NCBI GenBank assembly: GCA_964577145.1
Contig: CAZNXM010000006.1
Coordinates: 1-64,000 of the forward strand
Length of the DNA: 64,000 nt
Source of the DNA: MGIIa-K1 sp964577145
GTDB taxonomy: Archaea > Thermoplasmatota > Poseidoniia > Poseidoniales > Poseidoniaceae
Direction: 5' to 3'
This document shows positions 7,867-17,112 of this stretch, piece after piece. How positions within the stretch are numbered: the first letter of the stretch is position 1; each line of letters opens with the position of its first letter. The position numbers were made by a program, and so were the translations under genes. The notes under the pieces were generated by a model. It was not told the origin of the DNA. It saw only the letters and a program-made list of their open reading frames with translations, and did no database searches.

Positions 7867-9789
7867 GTGAAGGAGATGAACACTCTCAAGCGATTACTCA
7901 GTATATCTGCACTCGTACTTTTGGTAACTCCAATGCTGGTTGCAACAATCCCTGTTGCAGCCGAGCAAAACGAGGAGCCTGTTGGCTGGTGGACTGAAAC
8001 AACCGTGGACCGTGATGGAAACGGTGTAGGTGACATGGTAGAGCGCTACATGTACCATCCCTTATTCCTTGACGATGATGGGAGAATTTCTTTGATCTTT
8101 GATTTTGATCACACTCCTACTGCCGATGATATTACGATGTTAACATTCGAAGTTGATTATGAGCACCAATTCAACCTTCCTGGAATCGATGCTGTAGCGG
8201 GAACTATTCCTGTTGTTGAGATTCTGGATGCCAGAGACCTCCCCGGTATCGTAATGATTGAACTTGATGGAATTCTCGAAGTCACAAATGGTGATGCACG
8301 AGTAGGACACGGGGTTGACGTTGCATTCGAAGAGACCGGATATGATGGTTCAGGTACTACAGTGGCCATCATCGATACTGGACTCGATGGCCTCCATGTA
8401 AGCATTGACGATATGGATGATGACAACTCAACAGATGACCCCAAGATTCTCGGATTTTATGATGCTGTAAACAATGCTAGCAACACCAATGGTACCGATT
8501 TCCCTTACGATGACCACGGGCATGGTTCGCATTGTGGAGGAACTACTGCGGGTACTGGAGCTCCAGACTACGAACATGTAGGAATGGCTCCACAAGCACA
8601 TCTCGTTGGTGTCAAAGTTCTCGACGGTGGAGGTTCTGGAAGTTTCGCTGGAGTTATGGCTGGAATGCAATGGACTATCGATACCATGCACAATTACAAT
8701 ACTCGGGCTGCATCTATGAGCCTAGGTGGTCCAGGTGCTATTGAATGGACTTCATCAGAAGAAGACAGTGTTAACCGCATGGCTAATGAAATGGTTCGAA
8801 GTGGAATTGCACTCTTTATCGCAGCAGGAAATAGTGCCGTAAGTGCACAAATAGGCACTCCAGGTTCTGCAGAAGATGTCATCACGGTTGGTGCGCTTGA
8901 CAAGGACACTGGTATTGCACCATATTCTAGCCAAGGACCAACTGAAGAGGGGAGAGTCAAACCAAATATCGCTTACATGGGCAGTAGCATCATGTCTGTA
9001 GCTGCTAATACTGGAGATGGTTATACCGCCATGAGTGGCACGAGTATGGCCACCCCTGGGGCTGCTGGAGTTGGAGCCTTGATGTTCCAAGCTGACCCGG
9101 ACCTCTCTCCTTTCGATATTCGAAATATCATGCAGGAAACCGCTACTTATCGTCAATGCCATTACATGGCAAAGAATGAGCCATGCGCAGAGGATTTAAT
9201 TCCAAAGAATCGCCAAAATAACGTCTATGGCCATGGTCATACAAATGCCTATGAGTCTGTAATGGAGGCTGCGCAGCGTTCATTCACTTTCAACAAAAAT
9301 ATCACTCTAACATTAACTAGTCAGGCAAGTATGAATGGGCACATACACCTCTTGCCGGGAGATTCTATTCGCGTCGAAGTAACCGAAGGTACTGATACCG
9401 TTCAATGGATGAGTAATGACCTGCGAGATGGATGGTCCAATATCCATTCGTACGAACACGGTGATGTAGTATCTCTCACATACGAAGAAATCGCACATGA
9501 ACTCGAACACTTACCCGGTACTGAACTCGCTGGCAATCACACCCTCTCAATGCGTGGAATTGAAGGTACTAGTTCAAGCCCATTAATCACATTCGATATT
9601 ATGCTAGGTGAGCCCACAACTATCACCGAAGAGGAAGCCTCTCAATCTAACCTCCTTCTCTGGGGATCTTTGACAGCAGCGATATTGCTCACCATTATTC
9701 TCGTAGTTGCAACTATGAAAAACGATAATGCTCAGTACATTCTTACCGATGATGATATCGATGAAGTGGTCGAAGCAGAGTTGCAATAA
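7867..9789 (+). CDS. Secreted, membrane-anchored subtilisin-family (S8) serine protease
   Basis: 640 residues from GTG 7867; ATG 7876 (MNTLKRLLSI) is an alternative but would leave AGGAG abutting it. Signal peptide ~4-30, then a ~120-residue propeptide-like region. The S8 catalytic domain has Asp170 (AIIDTGLDGLH), His219 (DDHGHGSHCGG) and Ser393 (SGTSMATPGAAG). A beta-rich P-domain-like region follows, then a C-terminal helix (LLLWGSLTAAILLTIILVV) and an acidic cytosolic tail of ~28 residues. The enzyme would be held on the outer face of the membrane and digest extracellular protein, a lifestyle described for Marine Group II. A second S8 protease lies at 13904-15166, with one large membrane protein between them. 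Confidence 0.95.
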   Translation: MKEMNTLKRLLSISALVLLVTPMLVATIPVAAEQNEEPVGWWTETTVDRDGNGVGDMVERYMYHPLFLDDDGRISLIFDFDHTPTADDITMLTFEVDYEHQFNLPGIDAVAGTIPVVEILDARDLPGIVMIELDGILEVTNGDARVGHGVDVAFEETGYDGSGTTVAIIDTGLDGLHVSIDDMDDDNSTDDPKILGFYDAVNNASNTNGTDFPYDDHGHGSHCGGTTAGTGAPDYEHVGMAPQAHLVGVKVLDGGGSGSFAGVMAGMQWTIDTMHNYNTRAASMSLGGPGAIEWTSSEEDSVNRMANEMVRSGIALFIAAGNSAVSAQIGTPGSAEDVITVGALDKDTGIAPYSSQGPTEEGRVKPNIAYMGSSIMSVAANTGDGYTAMSGTSMATPGAAGVGALMFQADPDLSPFDIRNIMQETATYRQCHYMAKNEPCAEDLIPKNRQNNVYGHGHTNAYESVMEAAQRSFTFNKNITLTLTSQASMNGHIHLLPGDSIRVEVTEGTDTVQWMSNDLRDGWSNIHSYEHGDVVSLTYEEIAHELEHLPGTELAGNHTLSMRGIEGTSSSPLITFDIMLGEPTTITEEEASQSNLLLWGSLTAAILLTIILVVATMKNDNAQYILTDDDIDEVVEAELQ

Positions 9790-9859
9790 TATCGTTGCAC
9801 ACTCTATATTGCCGGGCCAACTTTCAATAGGTTTGTAGTTAGGTGTATCGCTGAGAAAC

Positions 9860-12800
9860 ATGTCAGCACCGCCACGTCGACCCGTTAGACCCAAAGCAGT
9901 TGCAACAACCAAATCAATGGGACAAAGTACCCTAAGTGGTGCTGCAATCCAGCCAACCATCGAGATGGTAAATCCAGGGAGCCCACTTCCAAATGCAATT
10001 GAAAAAGGTATACAGAAATTTGCGCAATTAATCTTGTATGGCGTAGCAATGATTGCCATATGGGCAGCATTACTTTCGATTGCTTTCGATGATTCAGGCG
10101 ACAATACTAATTTCCTTTTCCTTGGAGTTGGGGGATTGGTCTCCGCTAGTATGGCAATTGGGTTGGTTGAATTTCAAAGAAGGAAAGGTGGAGATGAACT
10201 TCACTCGGTTCACGATTACCTCATCGGCATGGGATTCTTTTTCATGGCTATAGGAGTTATTTGGGGAGCCAGATGGATGATGGGTATCCTTGGAGAAAAT
10301 GATGTAGATTGGATTCTTGAATCCGGAATCCCATATAGTAGTGACAGTGAATGGCACCCTTCAGCCAATGGAATCTATATTCAGATGGGCGCATGCTTAC
10401 TGATGGTCGCTGGACAATACATGTATCTCGACCGATTGAAGGGCAAAACTACCTTTGGTTGGTCAGTAATGGCATTCGCACCTTTGGCATTGGTATTGGT
10501 AGGATTCAATGTATGGATGGGTTGGGCCAATAATGATGTTTCTTGGGAAATTGGAGTTGCAATCGTATCGATGACTGCAGTTTCAATGTTCCTTGCTCTA
10601 CGTTCTGATAGTTTCACAATTTTCGCAGTAGTTGCCGTAGTTAGTGGATTGATTCCGATTCTCTATGAATGGAACAACAATCCTCCTGATTTAGATGGTA
10701 CTGGAAGCGCAATGTCATTATTGGTATTCATTATCATTTTCCAGGGCTGGTTAGCAGCAGATCACCGCCTCCAGAAAGACAAGATGCAGTTAACTTCAGC
10801 TTTCTTAGTTGGAGAAGTAATAATCGCCATGCTTATCGCTCGTTCTGAAGACCTGAACTTAGTTCTTGGATTCCTAAAGCAAAGTGAACTTGGCGTGCTA
10901 TCCGACATTTTTACGCTACAAGTTGCACTCTGGCTTACTGTATTATTGGCTTATTTCCCAGCAGCACTAAATCAGAGAATTCCGTACATGCCTATCGGTT
11001 TAGCAGGATGTTTATTCATTATCGTGCCAGAAGCAGGATTGATTCCTTGGACAATAACCATCCTAATGCTACCTTACCTTCTCATTATCAGTGATAAGAC
11101 GAGGAAATGGGTTGCAAATCTGACTATTATTGCTGTTGGTGGTTCCTTCTTCATACAGAGTTACATGGCTGGTGGGTTCCATTACGAGCACTTTGAGGCG
11201 CTAATTTTGTGCTCACTGGTAATCACAGGAGAATTTGCTCGCCAACGAGGTAAACTTTCGAATTGGGCACATTTCTCTATGCTCGGATTATTGGTTCTCT
11301 CGGATTCCGTTCTATTCGGTGAAGATCCATGGATACCATGGATAATCGTAGGCTACACGGTTGTTTCGTCTTGGATGATGATGCGAAACGCGGAAATCAA
11401 CGATAGCCCCAGTGAAGCATTCGAAGGGTCTGCAGCAACCTTTGCCAGCATATTAATCACAATCATTCTGAGTTGGGCTGGACGCTTGGAGATGCCATTC
11501 CTAGAGTCGATTACCGACAAGATGGATGGCTTCAATCTACCACTTGCAATAGTTGGTCTAGGTATTTATGCAGCAATGCGACAATACAAGCATATTGAAC
11601 TAGACCTCGGTAGTCTACTCGCTTGGGGTGATGATAAACGCAAACAGATCATTCCAGTTTTCGACTCAGAGGCCAATGCTTGGTTGATTCCTGAACCAGA
11701 CCCAAATGCGCCACCCGCATGGGTTGTGAAGAGTTGGGGGCCGCTTGGAAGGATGAGTTTACTTGGCTCAATGGTATTATTCACCATTGCAGTAGCCACT
11801 GTAAGCAACGAAGCGATTTCTTCCAATCTCATCTGGCCGCTTACAATGTTAATACCGGTTGGAATTGTTATCAAAGAAGTAATTGATGATGATGAAGCAT
11901 CTTCTCTTGGAAGGATGATTGCAACCTGGACCATCTTCGCAATGGCACTCCCCGTGTCCATGAAGATGATATGGGAATCCGGCCATGCCGCAGAATTGCT
12001 GACCAATAGTTTGGTTCTCGACCTCATCTTACTCTCTGGCCCGATTGGCGTTTCTATAATGTTAACCAAGAAGGGCTTGAATGATGATGCTCTGAATGTC
12101 AGTGCTGATAGAATGACATTCTTTGGGCTATTAGCACTTGGAATGCTCGATTCTAGTGGAGGTATCCTCTTCCTAGCAATGTACCTCCTTGTATTTCAGA
12201 GGAGTTTGAAGCACAGGCATAACCTCGTACTGAGTCTTGCCCCAATCGCCTTACTATTGTACGGTGATCGCTTCATCTGGGATGGAGCTACTATCGGTTC
12301 AATAATCGGAGTTATTGACTTTGGAAGTTATGACCTAACCGAAATCACTTTCCTTGGATTGACCAGGTTCTCTGGAATTGTTATGGCAAGTACTGCCTTG
12401 ATGATTCTTGGAAAGGGAGTTGCAGACCGACATCATGGCCTGAAAGATGGCGCTATCGAGACTCCGATGGCAGCACCTGCGATTTGGTTGGCAATCGGTC
12501 TGTTAGCAGTTCTCCCTGAGGCAAGTTGGCTACTGCTTACTCTAACTATGATGATCGGATTCTATTCATGGCTATCCGGACGTATACAATTCATTCCTTG
12601 GATGCCATTATTCACACTGGCTTCATTCTGGTTTGGATTCTCATGGGATTCGAACTTCAATCATTTCACCGTTGGGGAATTTGTTTCACATACCCTATTA
12701 GGAACTGGATTTGTCACAATGATTCTCAATCGTATGGCACAAAGTGGAACTCTGTACCGCTGGGCTGATGAACCACTAGTAAATCCAGATGCCATTGTGA

Positions 12801-13903
12801 GTAGTTTCAATCTTAACTTGGTAGCAGGTAGGGAACGAATGATTGAAATCATGAGAATTTGGACACTGGTTTGTCTCACAGCATCCTATGATGCATTTGA
12901 TGGAATTGGAACTGTACTCGGTGCTCTTTGGGCGACATGGGACACCTATGTTCGTGGACAAAAGTACCTAATTCTCGGTACACCACTACTCCAGGCATTC
13001 GCTGCATGGAATATCATTGAACACATCGTTCCAAGCGAACAAATGGCTCAAGATGTAATTGTAGGAACTGTGCTAATGGTAAATGGAATGCTGATGACGG
13101 TGTTAGCTACAAAGGCCGATATCGCATGGAGTTGGAAGCAATTCAAATGGGATGATGAAACCGATTACTATTCTTGGCTTGATCGAATTGGTATCATGGC
13201 TATCTGTTACTTCTTAATTGGTCTAACATGGGCACTCGGCGATGCTGAAATCGAAGGGGCAATGTGGACAATGTGGGCGGTATACCTTGCAGGTATAGCG
13301 ATTCAAGGATTCAGAGATGAGACTGAAACTCCATGGAGAAGAGGATTCGGTTCATTTGGAACTCTATTTGCGATATTCATGCTCTCTACAACATTCACAG
13401 ATGACCTATTCATGTACGTCACTTGGATGTTAATGGGAATAGTAGCATTCGGCTTTGGAATCTTGTACATGAATAGAATGGGAGATGCTGATACGCTATA
13501 CGAGCAAGCACCTGTAGCGGAAATTGCAACTAAGGTTTACCAATCTGAGGAAGAAGCAGAGGAAGAGACGGAAGAAGAAGCCGTTGAAGAATCTGAGGAT
13601 GCAGAGGAAGAGACGGAAGAAGAAGAAGTCGTTGAAGAATCTGAGGACGCAGAAGAAGAGTCTGAAGAAGCCACTGAAGAAAAACCCGTTGAAAAGGAAG
13701 AGGCTGTAGATGATTCTACAACTGAAGATATACCAACTACGTCAAATGTTGTACCGACCGGTGCTGGATTTAGTATGGCAATTGACCCGCAAATCATGGC
13801 TGTGATTCAGAATACTTTGGCTAGAACTCCGCATGACGGTTTCCAACCGGTAATTACGATGCAACCAAATGGCAACTTCAAAATTGACTTCACACCACTA
13901 TGA
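9860..13903 (+). CDS. Giant polytopic membrane protein with acidic repeat tail, unknown function
   Basis: 1347 residues. After a ~55-residue Pro/Lys-containing cytosolic segment, there are roughly thirty or more predicted membrane helices up to about residue 1205 with only short loops, apart from a soluble loop near 590-625. Residues ~1225-1290 are a Glu-rich repeat containing two near copies of EESEDAEEETEEE, followed by a ~50-residue globular end (MAIDPQIMAVIQNTLARTPH and MQPNGNFKIDF). I do not recognise a family; the layout recalls DUF2339-like many-pass proteins but no diagnostic motif is seen. It follows the S8 protease by 70 nt on the same strand and ends stop-to-stop against the lipoprotein protease at 13904. 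A transport or surface-polymer role would be a guess. Confidence 0.85.
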   Translation: MSAPPRRPVRPKAVATTKSMGQSTLSGAAIQPTIEMVNPGSPLPNAIEKGIQKFAQLILYGVAMIAIWAALLSIAFDDSGDNTNFLFLGVGGLVSASMAIGLVEFQRRKGGDELHSVHDYLIGMGFFFMAIGVIWGARWMMGILGENDVDWILESGIPYSSDSEWHPSANGIYIQMGACLLMVAGQYMYLDRLKGKTTFGWSVMAFAPLALVLVGFNVWMGWANNDVSWEIGVAIVSMTAVSMFLALRSDSFTIFAVVAVVSGLIPILYEWNNNPPDLDGTGSAMSLLVFIIIFQGWLAADHRLQKDKMQLTSAFLVGEVIIAMLIARSEDLNLVLGFLKQSELGVLSDIFTLQVALWLTVLLAYFPAALNQRIPYMPIGLAGCLFIIVPEAGLIPWTITILMLPYLLIISDKTRKWVANLTIIAVGGSFFIQSYMAGGFHYEHFEALILCSLVITGEFARQRGKLSNWAHFSMLGLLVLSDSVLFGEDPWIPWIIVGYTVVSSWMMMRNAEINDSPSEAFEGSAATFASILITIILSWAGRLEMPFLESITDKMDGFNLPLAIVGLGIYAAMRQYKHIELDLGSLLAWGDDKRKQIIPVFDSEANAWLIPEPDPNAPPAWVVKSWGPLGRMSLLGSMVLFTIAVATVSNEAISSNLIWPLTMLIPVGIVIKEVIDDDEASSLGRMIATWTIFAMALPVSMKMIWESGHAAELLTNSLVLDLILLSGPIGVSIMLTKKGLNDDALNVSADRMTFFGLLALGMLDSSGGILFLAMYLLVFQRSLKHRHNLVLSLAPIALLLYGDRFIWDGATIGSIIGVIDFGSYDLTEITFLGLTRFSGIVMASTALMILGKGVADRHHGLKDGAIETPMAAPAIWLAIGLLAVLPEASWLLLTLTMMIGFYSWLSGRIQFIPWMPLFTLASFWFGFSWDSNFNHFTVGEFVSHTLLGTGFVTMILNRMAQSGTLYRWADEPLVNPDAIVSSFNLNLVAGRERMIEIMRIWTLVCLTASYDAFDGIGTVLGALWATWDTYVRGQKYLILGTPLLQAFAAWNIIEHIVPSEQMAQDVIVGTVLMVNGMLMTVLATKADIAWSWKQFKWDDETDYYSWLDRIGIMAICYFLIGLTWALGDAEIEGAMWTMWAVYLAGIAIQGFRDETETPWRRGFGSFGTLFAIFMLSTTFTDDLFMYVTWMLMGIVAFGFGILYMNRMGDADTLYEQAPVAEIATKVYQSEEEAEEETEEEAVEESEDAEEETEEEEVVEESEDAEEESEEATEEKPVEKEEAVDDSTTEDIPTTSNVVPTGAGFSMAIDPQIMAVIQNTLARTPHDGFQPVITMQPNGNFKIDFTPL
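13549..13690 (+). repeat. Intragenic acidic repeat
   Basis: Imperfect repeats of ~45-48 bp encoding EESEDAEEETEEE-like units near the 3' end of the 1347-residue membrane protein gene. Runs of GAAGAA make this a likely site of copy-number variation between strains. Confidence 0.6.
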
Positions 13904-15166
13904 TTAATCTCGCTCGACGATAGCCATTCCAATAGAATGGTCATTCGCCGGAGAGTCGATCGAGGGGTATACGCCCCAGTAAGTTTCTCTTGACTGCTGA
14001 TTGAGTTCCATACACAAGACAACATCTCCCGGTCTATCCGAAAGTGTTGAAGAGCCGTTGAGGTGAGCAATCATCCCATCAATATTGGACCAGTTTAGAA
14101 CGCCCCATCCGACCTGAGTGCACGGTGCTACTGGCGAGATTGGGATAGTTCCGGTAGTGGGGTCCCATCCTGTACCGCTAGGATACCATCCCGAGAGATT
14201 GAGTGCGTGACGGATGTCAGAGTTGGTAATTTGAACATCGCCGTCGACTAGAGCGCCATCCCTACCTCCGGAACCGCTGTCATTGAACTCCGCTCTCAAT
14301 GTCGTCATCACATGACCGAGGAAGCCTGCGGTCCTTGGCGTGGCAAACGAAGTTCCAGAAGTTTCGTGATAACCATCCACGTCCTGATGATTGGGGAGGA
14401 CTTGTGTCCAGTCCGATGCCATATCTGGATATGACCCCGACATTGTCTCCTTTTGGTCGTCCTCGCCTTCGGCATAGCCTGAGACTCCGATAGACCAAGG
14501 TGGCCCTGCTGTAGCGTCCTGAATGGCTGGTGAAGGCGAGTTGTCCGCCGCTCCAGTGTGGATTTTGTGATGGTCGACAACCGCTACCTTCGTCGCATCT
14601 TCGATTCCTGGGACAGGTACGCTTCCTGGAGCACCAAATGATGTGGTTATGACATCGACCATAGGATGAGTTCCTGCTAATAGGACTGCTTCATCGCTGA
14701 AACCCTCGACGAAGTAGATGATTGCATCCGGGTCAGCATCCAGAACCGCTCCGGTCACGGCGGTCCCGTGTCCATCGGACGGATCATCGAGAATTAACTG
14801 GCCTGTATCTCCTGAAGACGATGCGAAAATTCTGGTACCGGTGAAATACACAACATCATCGGTGGTGATTAGATTCCAGCAGGTCTCCATATCAGCAGAG
14901 AGGCGTTCTGAATAGCTGCCATTGGTCGTTAGTTCACATACCAAAGTGGTGAGCATATCATCGATTAGCCATTGGGGAAGTGTCTCGTTAGTTTGGAAGT
15001 GGTTATGGTAGGGATTGATTCCGGTATCGATTGGTGCAATTACGCTAAATGCCCTGAATCCATCATCGATAATCGGTGGCTCGACCACTATCTCCTCATC
15101 ATCCGATAAGCATCCTGACAGGCCCGAAAGAAGGACCAAGGAAGTCAGAATGAGGGCCCGAAGCAT
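13904..15166 (-). CDS. Subtilisin-family (S8) serine protease, lipoprotein
   Basis: 420 residues. A lipobox LSGC places lipidated Cys19 after a short signal peptide, so it should be anchored by lipid rather than by a helix. The triad residues are Asp47 (APIDTGINPYH), His133 (DGHGTAVTG) and Ser273 (SGTSFATPRTAG), in the right order for S8. The inserted segment between Asp and His (~50 aa, with two Cys) is longer than in subtilisin and no long propeptide is present. Its stop codon (13904-13906) directly abuts the stop of the convergent gene. It is divergent from oligoribonuclease. Compared with the protease at 7867 it is shorter, lipid-anchored and lacks a C-terminal helix, so the two probably differ in substrate. 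Confidence 0.92.
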   Translation of the reverse strand: MLRALILTSLVLLSGLSGCLSDDEEIVVEPPIIDDGFRAFSVIAPIDTGINPYHNHFQTNETLPQWLIDDMLTTLVCELTTNGSYSERLSADMETCWNLITTDDVVYFTGTRIFASSSGDTGQLILDDPSDGHGTAVTGAVLDADPDAIIYFVEGFSDEAVLLAGTHPMVDVITTSFGAPGSVPVPGIEDATKVAVVDHHKIHTGAADNSPSPAIQDATAGPPWSIGVSGYAEGEDDQKETMSGSYPDMASDWTQVLPNHQDVDGYHETSGTSFATPRTAGFLGHVMTTLRAEFNDSGSGGRDGALVDGDVQITNSDIRHALNLSGWYPSGTGWDPTTGTIPISPVAPCTQVGWGVLNWSNIDGMIAHLNGSSTLSDRPGDVVLCMELNQQSRETYWGVYPSIDSPANDHSIGMAIVERD

Positions 15167-15203
15167 GTCAATACGCGGCCAGCCATCACTTTAGAACCAT
15201 CCG

Positions 15204-15219
15204 CAGCCCTGAAGGGCTG
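15204..15219 (+). promoter_or_regulatory. Leader stem-loop upstream of orn
   Basis: CAGCCC-TGAA-GGGCTG, a 6-bp perfect stem with 4-nt loop, ending 18 nt before the ATG at 15238. A separate Shine-Dalgarno site GGGGAG lies between hairpin and start. Divergent intergenic region. Confidence 0.55.
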
Positions 15220-15237
15220 AATCCTACTGGGGAGTAC

Positions 15238-15771
15238 ATGGGCGGAGAGATGGTCTGGATTGATCTGGAGATGACGGGACTCGACATCGAAAACGAGTCG
15301 ATCATCGAGATTGCCACAATCGTCACCGATGCTGAACTCAACATCATCGCTACCGGTCCTAATCTTGCAATATCAGTTTCAGAGGAACTCATCTCAGGTA
15401 TGGATGAATGGAATACCGAGCACCACCACGCCAGTGGTCTAGTCGACAGAATTCGTAGTGAAGGCGTCTCGCTGGAAGAGGCTTCTAACCAGACATGTGA
15501 ATTCATTTCTCAATATATAGAGCCGGGTAAAGCGCCCCTATGCGGCAACTCAATTCACAATGATAGGGCGTTCCTTGCTAAGGAGATGCCACAAGTTCTC
15601 GACCTTCTTCACTATCGCTTAATCGATGTTTCAACTATCAAGGAGCTGGCAAATAGATGGTACCCTGATGTTCAACGGTACCAGAAAAAGGAAGCGCATC
15701 GCGCTCTTGATGATATTCTCGAATCGATTGAAGAATTACGTCACCACAGGGCGACCTTGTTCAAAGATTGA
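15238..15771 (+). CDS. orn: Oligoribonuclease (DEDDh 3'-5' exonuclease)
   Basis: 177 residues, the usual length. It degrades 2-5-nt RNA oligomers to mononucleotides in the cytosol, the last step of RNA turnover. All DEDDh residues are visible: Asp9 and Glu11 (VWIDLEMTGLD), Asp109 (CGNSIHNDRAFL), His154 and Asp159 (AHRALDD). Family landmarks DEWNTEHHHASGL and LIDVSTIKELANRW are also present, so this is Orn proper rather than a generic RNase T fold. ATG 15238 has GGGGAG 3 nt upstream. The 3' end overlaps the convergent xdhC by 11 bp. Orn is typical of Proteobacteria, Actinobacteria and eukaryotes (REXO2) and unusual in archaea, which suggests ancient transfer. Confidence 0.95.
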   Translation: MGGEMVWIDLEMTGLDIENESIIEIATIVTDAELNIIATGPNLAISVSEELISGMDEWNTEHHHASGLVDRIRSEGVSLEEASNQTCEFISQYIEPGKAPLCGNSIHNDRAFLAKEMPQVLDLLHYRLIDVSTIKELANRWYPDVQRYQKKEAHRALDDILESIEELRHHRATLFKD

Positions 15772-16564
15772 CGCCTTTGTGGGCTGCCAATATCTCAGCA
15801 ATTACTGCAATTGCAATCTCTTCAGGACTTTCGGCACCAATATCCAATCCAATTGGGCAGTTTACTGCATCCAATTGGTCTTGAGTTACTCCAGCATCGA
15901 TAGCAATCTTGCTGAATGCTTTCCATTTTGACTTTGATCCGATTACCCCTAAACGACCAGAATAACCAGCAAATATCAATCCGAGAAGTCTTTCTTCGTC
16001 CTCATTCCAATCATGACCCAGCAATAAGATATCACTAAACCGAGATAGTGAAGACGAATCCTCTGCCATCAAGAAGTCGCCTGGGCAGGAATGATGAGTC
16101 TCTTTTGCACCGTCGATAGAAGAAAATTCTGCTCTAGAGTCTTGTACGGAATATGACCAACTCAGTGGCTTGCAGGCTTGAGCAATCGCAATTGCACAAT
16201 GACCTCCACCCATTAGAAGAATGTGCGGCATAGGAATCAGGACCTCCAATGCGACGGTCACTCGCCCGCCACAAAGGCTGTCGAGTGGTGTTACCTCATA
16301 GCCCTTAGCCCCCTTATTCAAACCAAAAGTTAGTACTTCGCCGCATGGTTTTACTGCACTTGTAACAAGTTCTCTCAATCGTTTGGATACATTCAATTCC
16401 AATCCTGCTCCACCGATTGTACCATGTGAACCCGAATCACATAATGCAAGACGAGCGCCCTCTTTCCCGGGAACTGAACCCGAAGTTGAGATTACAGATG
16501 CAATCCCTACCTTTTTGCCATTACCAAGGTGCTCTAAAGCCCAAGCAAGAGTTACTGCCGTCAT
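15761..16564 (-). CDS. xdhC: XdhC/CoxI-family molybdenum hydroxylase maturation factor
   Basis: 267 residues. XdhC proteins bind the mature (often sulfurated, dinucleotide) molybdenum cofactor and insert it into xanthine dehydrogenase-type enzymes. The N-terminal XdhC/CoxI domain shows GTIGGAGLE and LCGGRVTVALE, where the CGG motif is typical. The C-terminal Rossmann domain begins with ILLMGGGHCAIAIAQACK and ends with RLGVIGSKSKW and CPIGLDIGAESPEEIAIAVIAEI. The start overlaps the stop of the MocA-like gene by 4 bp (ATGA), so both are translated from one message. The obvious client is the Mo hydroxylase at 3255-7607, the only such enzyme seen here. Confidence 0.93.
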   Translation of the reverse strand: MTAVTLAWALEHLGNGKKVGIASVISTSGSVPGKEGARLALCDSGSHGTIGGAGLELNVSKRLRELVTSAVKPCGEVLTFGLNKGAKGYEVTPLDSLCGGRVTVALEVLIPMPHILLMGGGHCAIAIAQACKPLSWSYSVQDSRAEFSSIDGAKETHHSCPGDFLMAEDSSSLSRFSDILLLGHDWNEDEERLLGLIFAGYSGRLGVIGSKSKWKAFSKIAIDAGVTQDQLDAVNCPIGLDIGAESPEEIAIAVIAEILAAHKGVNL

Positions 16565-17112
16565 TTGAGCGCCTCCAAATCGGCGGGTGCATCGATGTTC
16601 AAATGTTCACCGGGTGCATCGATTCGAGAAAATCGTACGATTTCACGCAACGGCTCATCGGGCCCACTCGCAAGAACGTCCTCGATAGAGCATAGTAGCA
16701 GAGGATGTCCGGAAGGATTCGGTGAAGTATCGGTCTTTTCCTCAAGCAAAGTTTCTAGAGTTTCTTTTTGCCAACCACAACGGTCAACTGGTACAACAAA
16801 TACACGTCTTGGAATACGCCCATTATCCCCCATTAATGTAAGGAGTCCTACTTGTAAAGACCCAGTTCTACCTTCTTCAGGGTGCTGATTAACCACAACA
16901 TTAGCACCACTTGAAGCGATTGCAACATCGATTAGAAGTTCAGATCTAGTTACCACGATAATCGGTGAGCATCCGCTATCATTGAGCAATCGAACAGCAC
17001 GGCCAACTAGAGTCTCACCATTCCATTCGACCAGTGCCTTGGGTTGTCCAAGTCTTGACGATGCTCCCGCTGCAAGAATGACAGCGGGTATGCCTTTGCC
17101 CATTTCAATCAC
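16561..17112 (-). CDS. mocA: Molybdenum cofactor cytidylyltransferase-like protein (MocA/MobA family)
   Basis: 183 residues from a GTG at 17112 that overlaps the upstream TGA (GTGA); ATG 17103 is an in-frame alternative. The nucleotidyltransferase signature is VILAAGASSRLGQPKALVEW, followed by LVGRAVRLL and the metal-binding VFVVPVDRCGW. Its neighbour xdhC and the presence of an XDH-family enzyme make MocA (molybdopterin to MCD, using CTP) more likely than MobA (GTP, for DMSO reductase enzymes). It ends in a NIDAPADLEAL motif, which is common for this family. The operon order is acyl-CoA dehydrogenase, mocA, xdhC with 4-bp overlaps. Confidence 0.9.
   Translation of the reverse strand: MIEMGKGIPAVILAAGASSRLGQPKALVEWNGETLVGRAVRLLNDSGCSPIIVVTRSELLIDVAIASSGANVVVNQHPEEGRTGSLQVGLLTLMGDNGRIPRRVFVVPVDRCGWQKETLETLLEEKTDTSPNPSGHPLLLCSIEDVLASGPDEPLREIVRFSRIDAPGEHLNIDAPADLEALK

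Noticed and set aside
15238..15771. Orn considered as a generic RNase T/DnaQ exonuclease
   Set aside because: Orn-specific segments (WIDLEMTGLD, DEWNTEHHHASGL, CGNSIHNDR, DVSTIKELANRW) are present at normal spacing.
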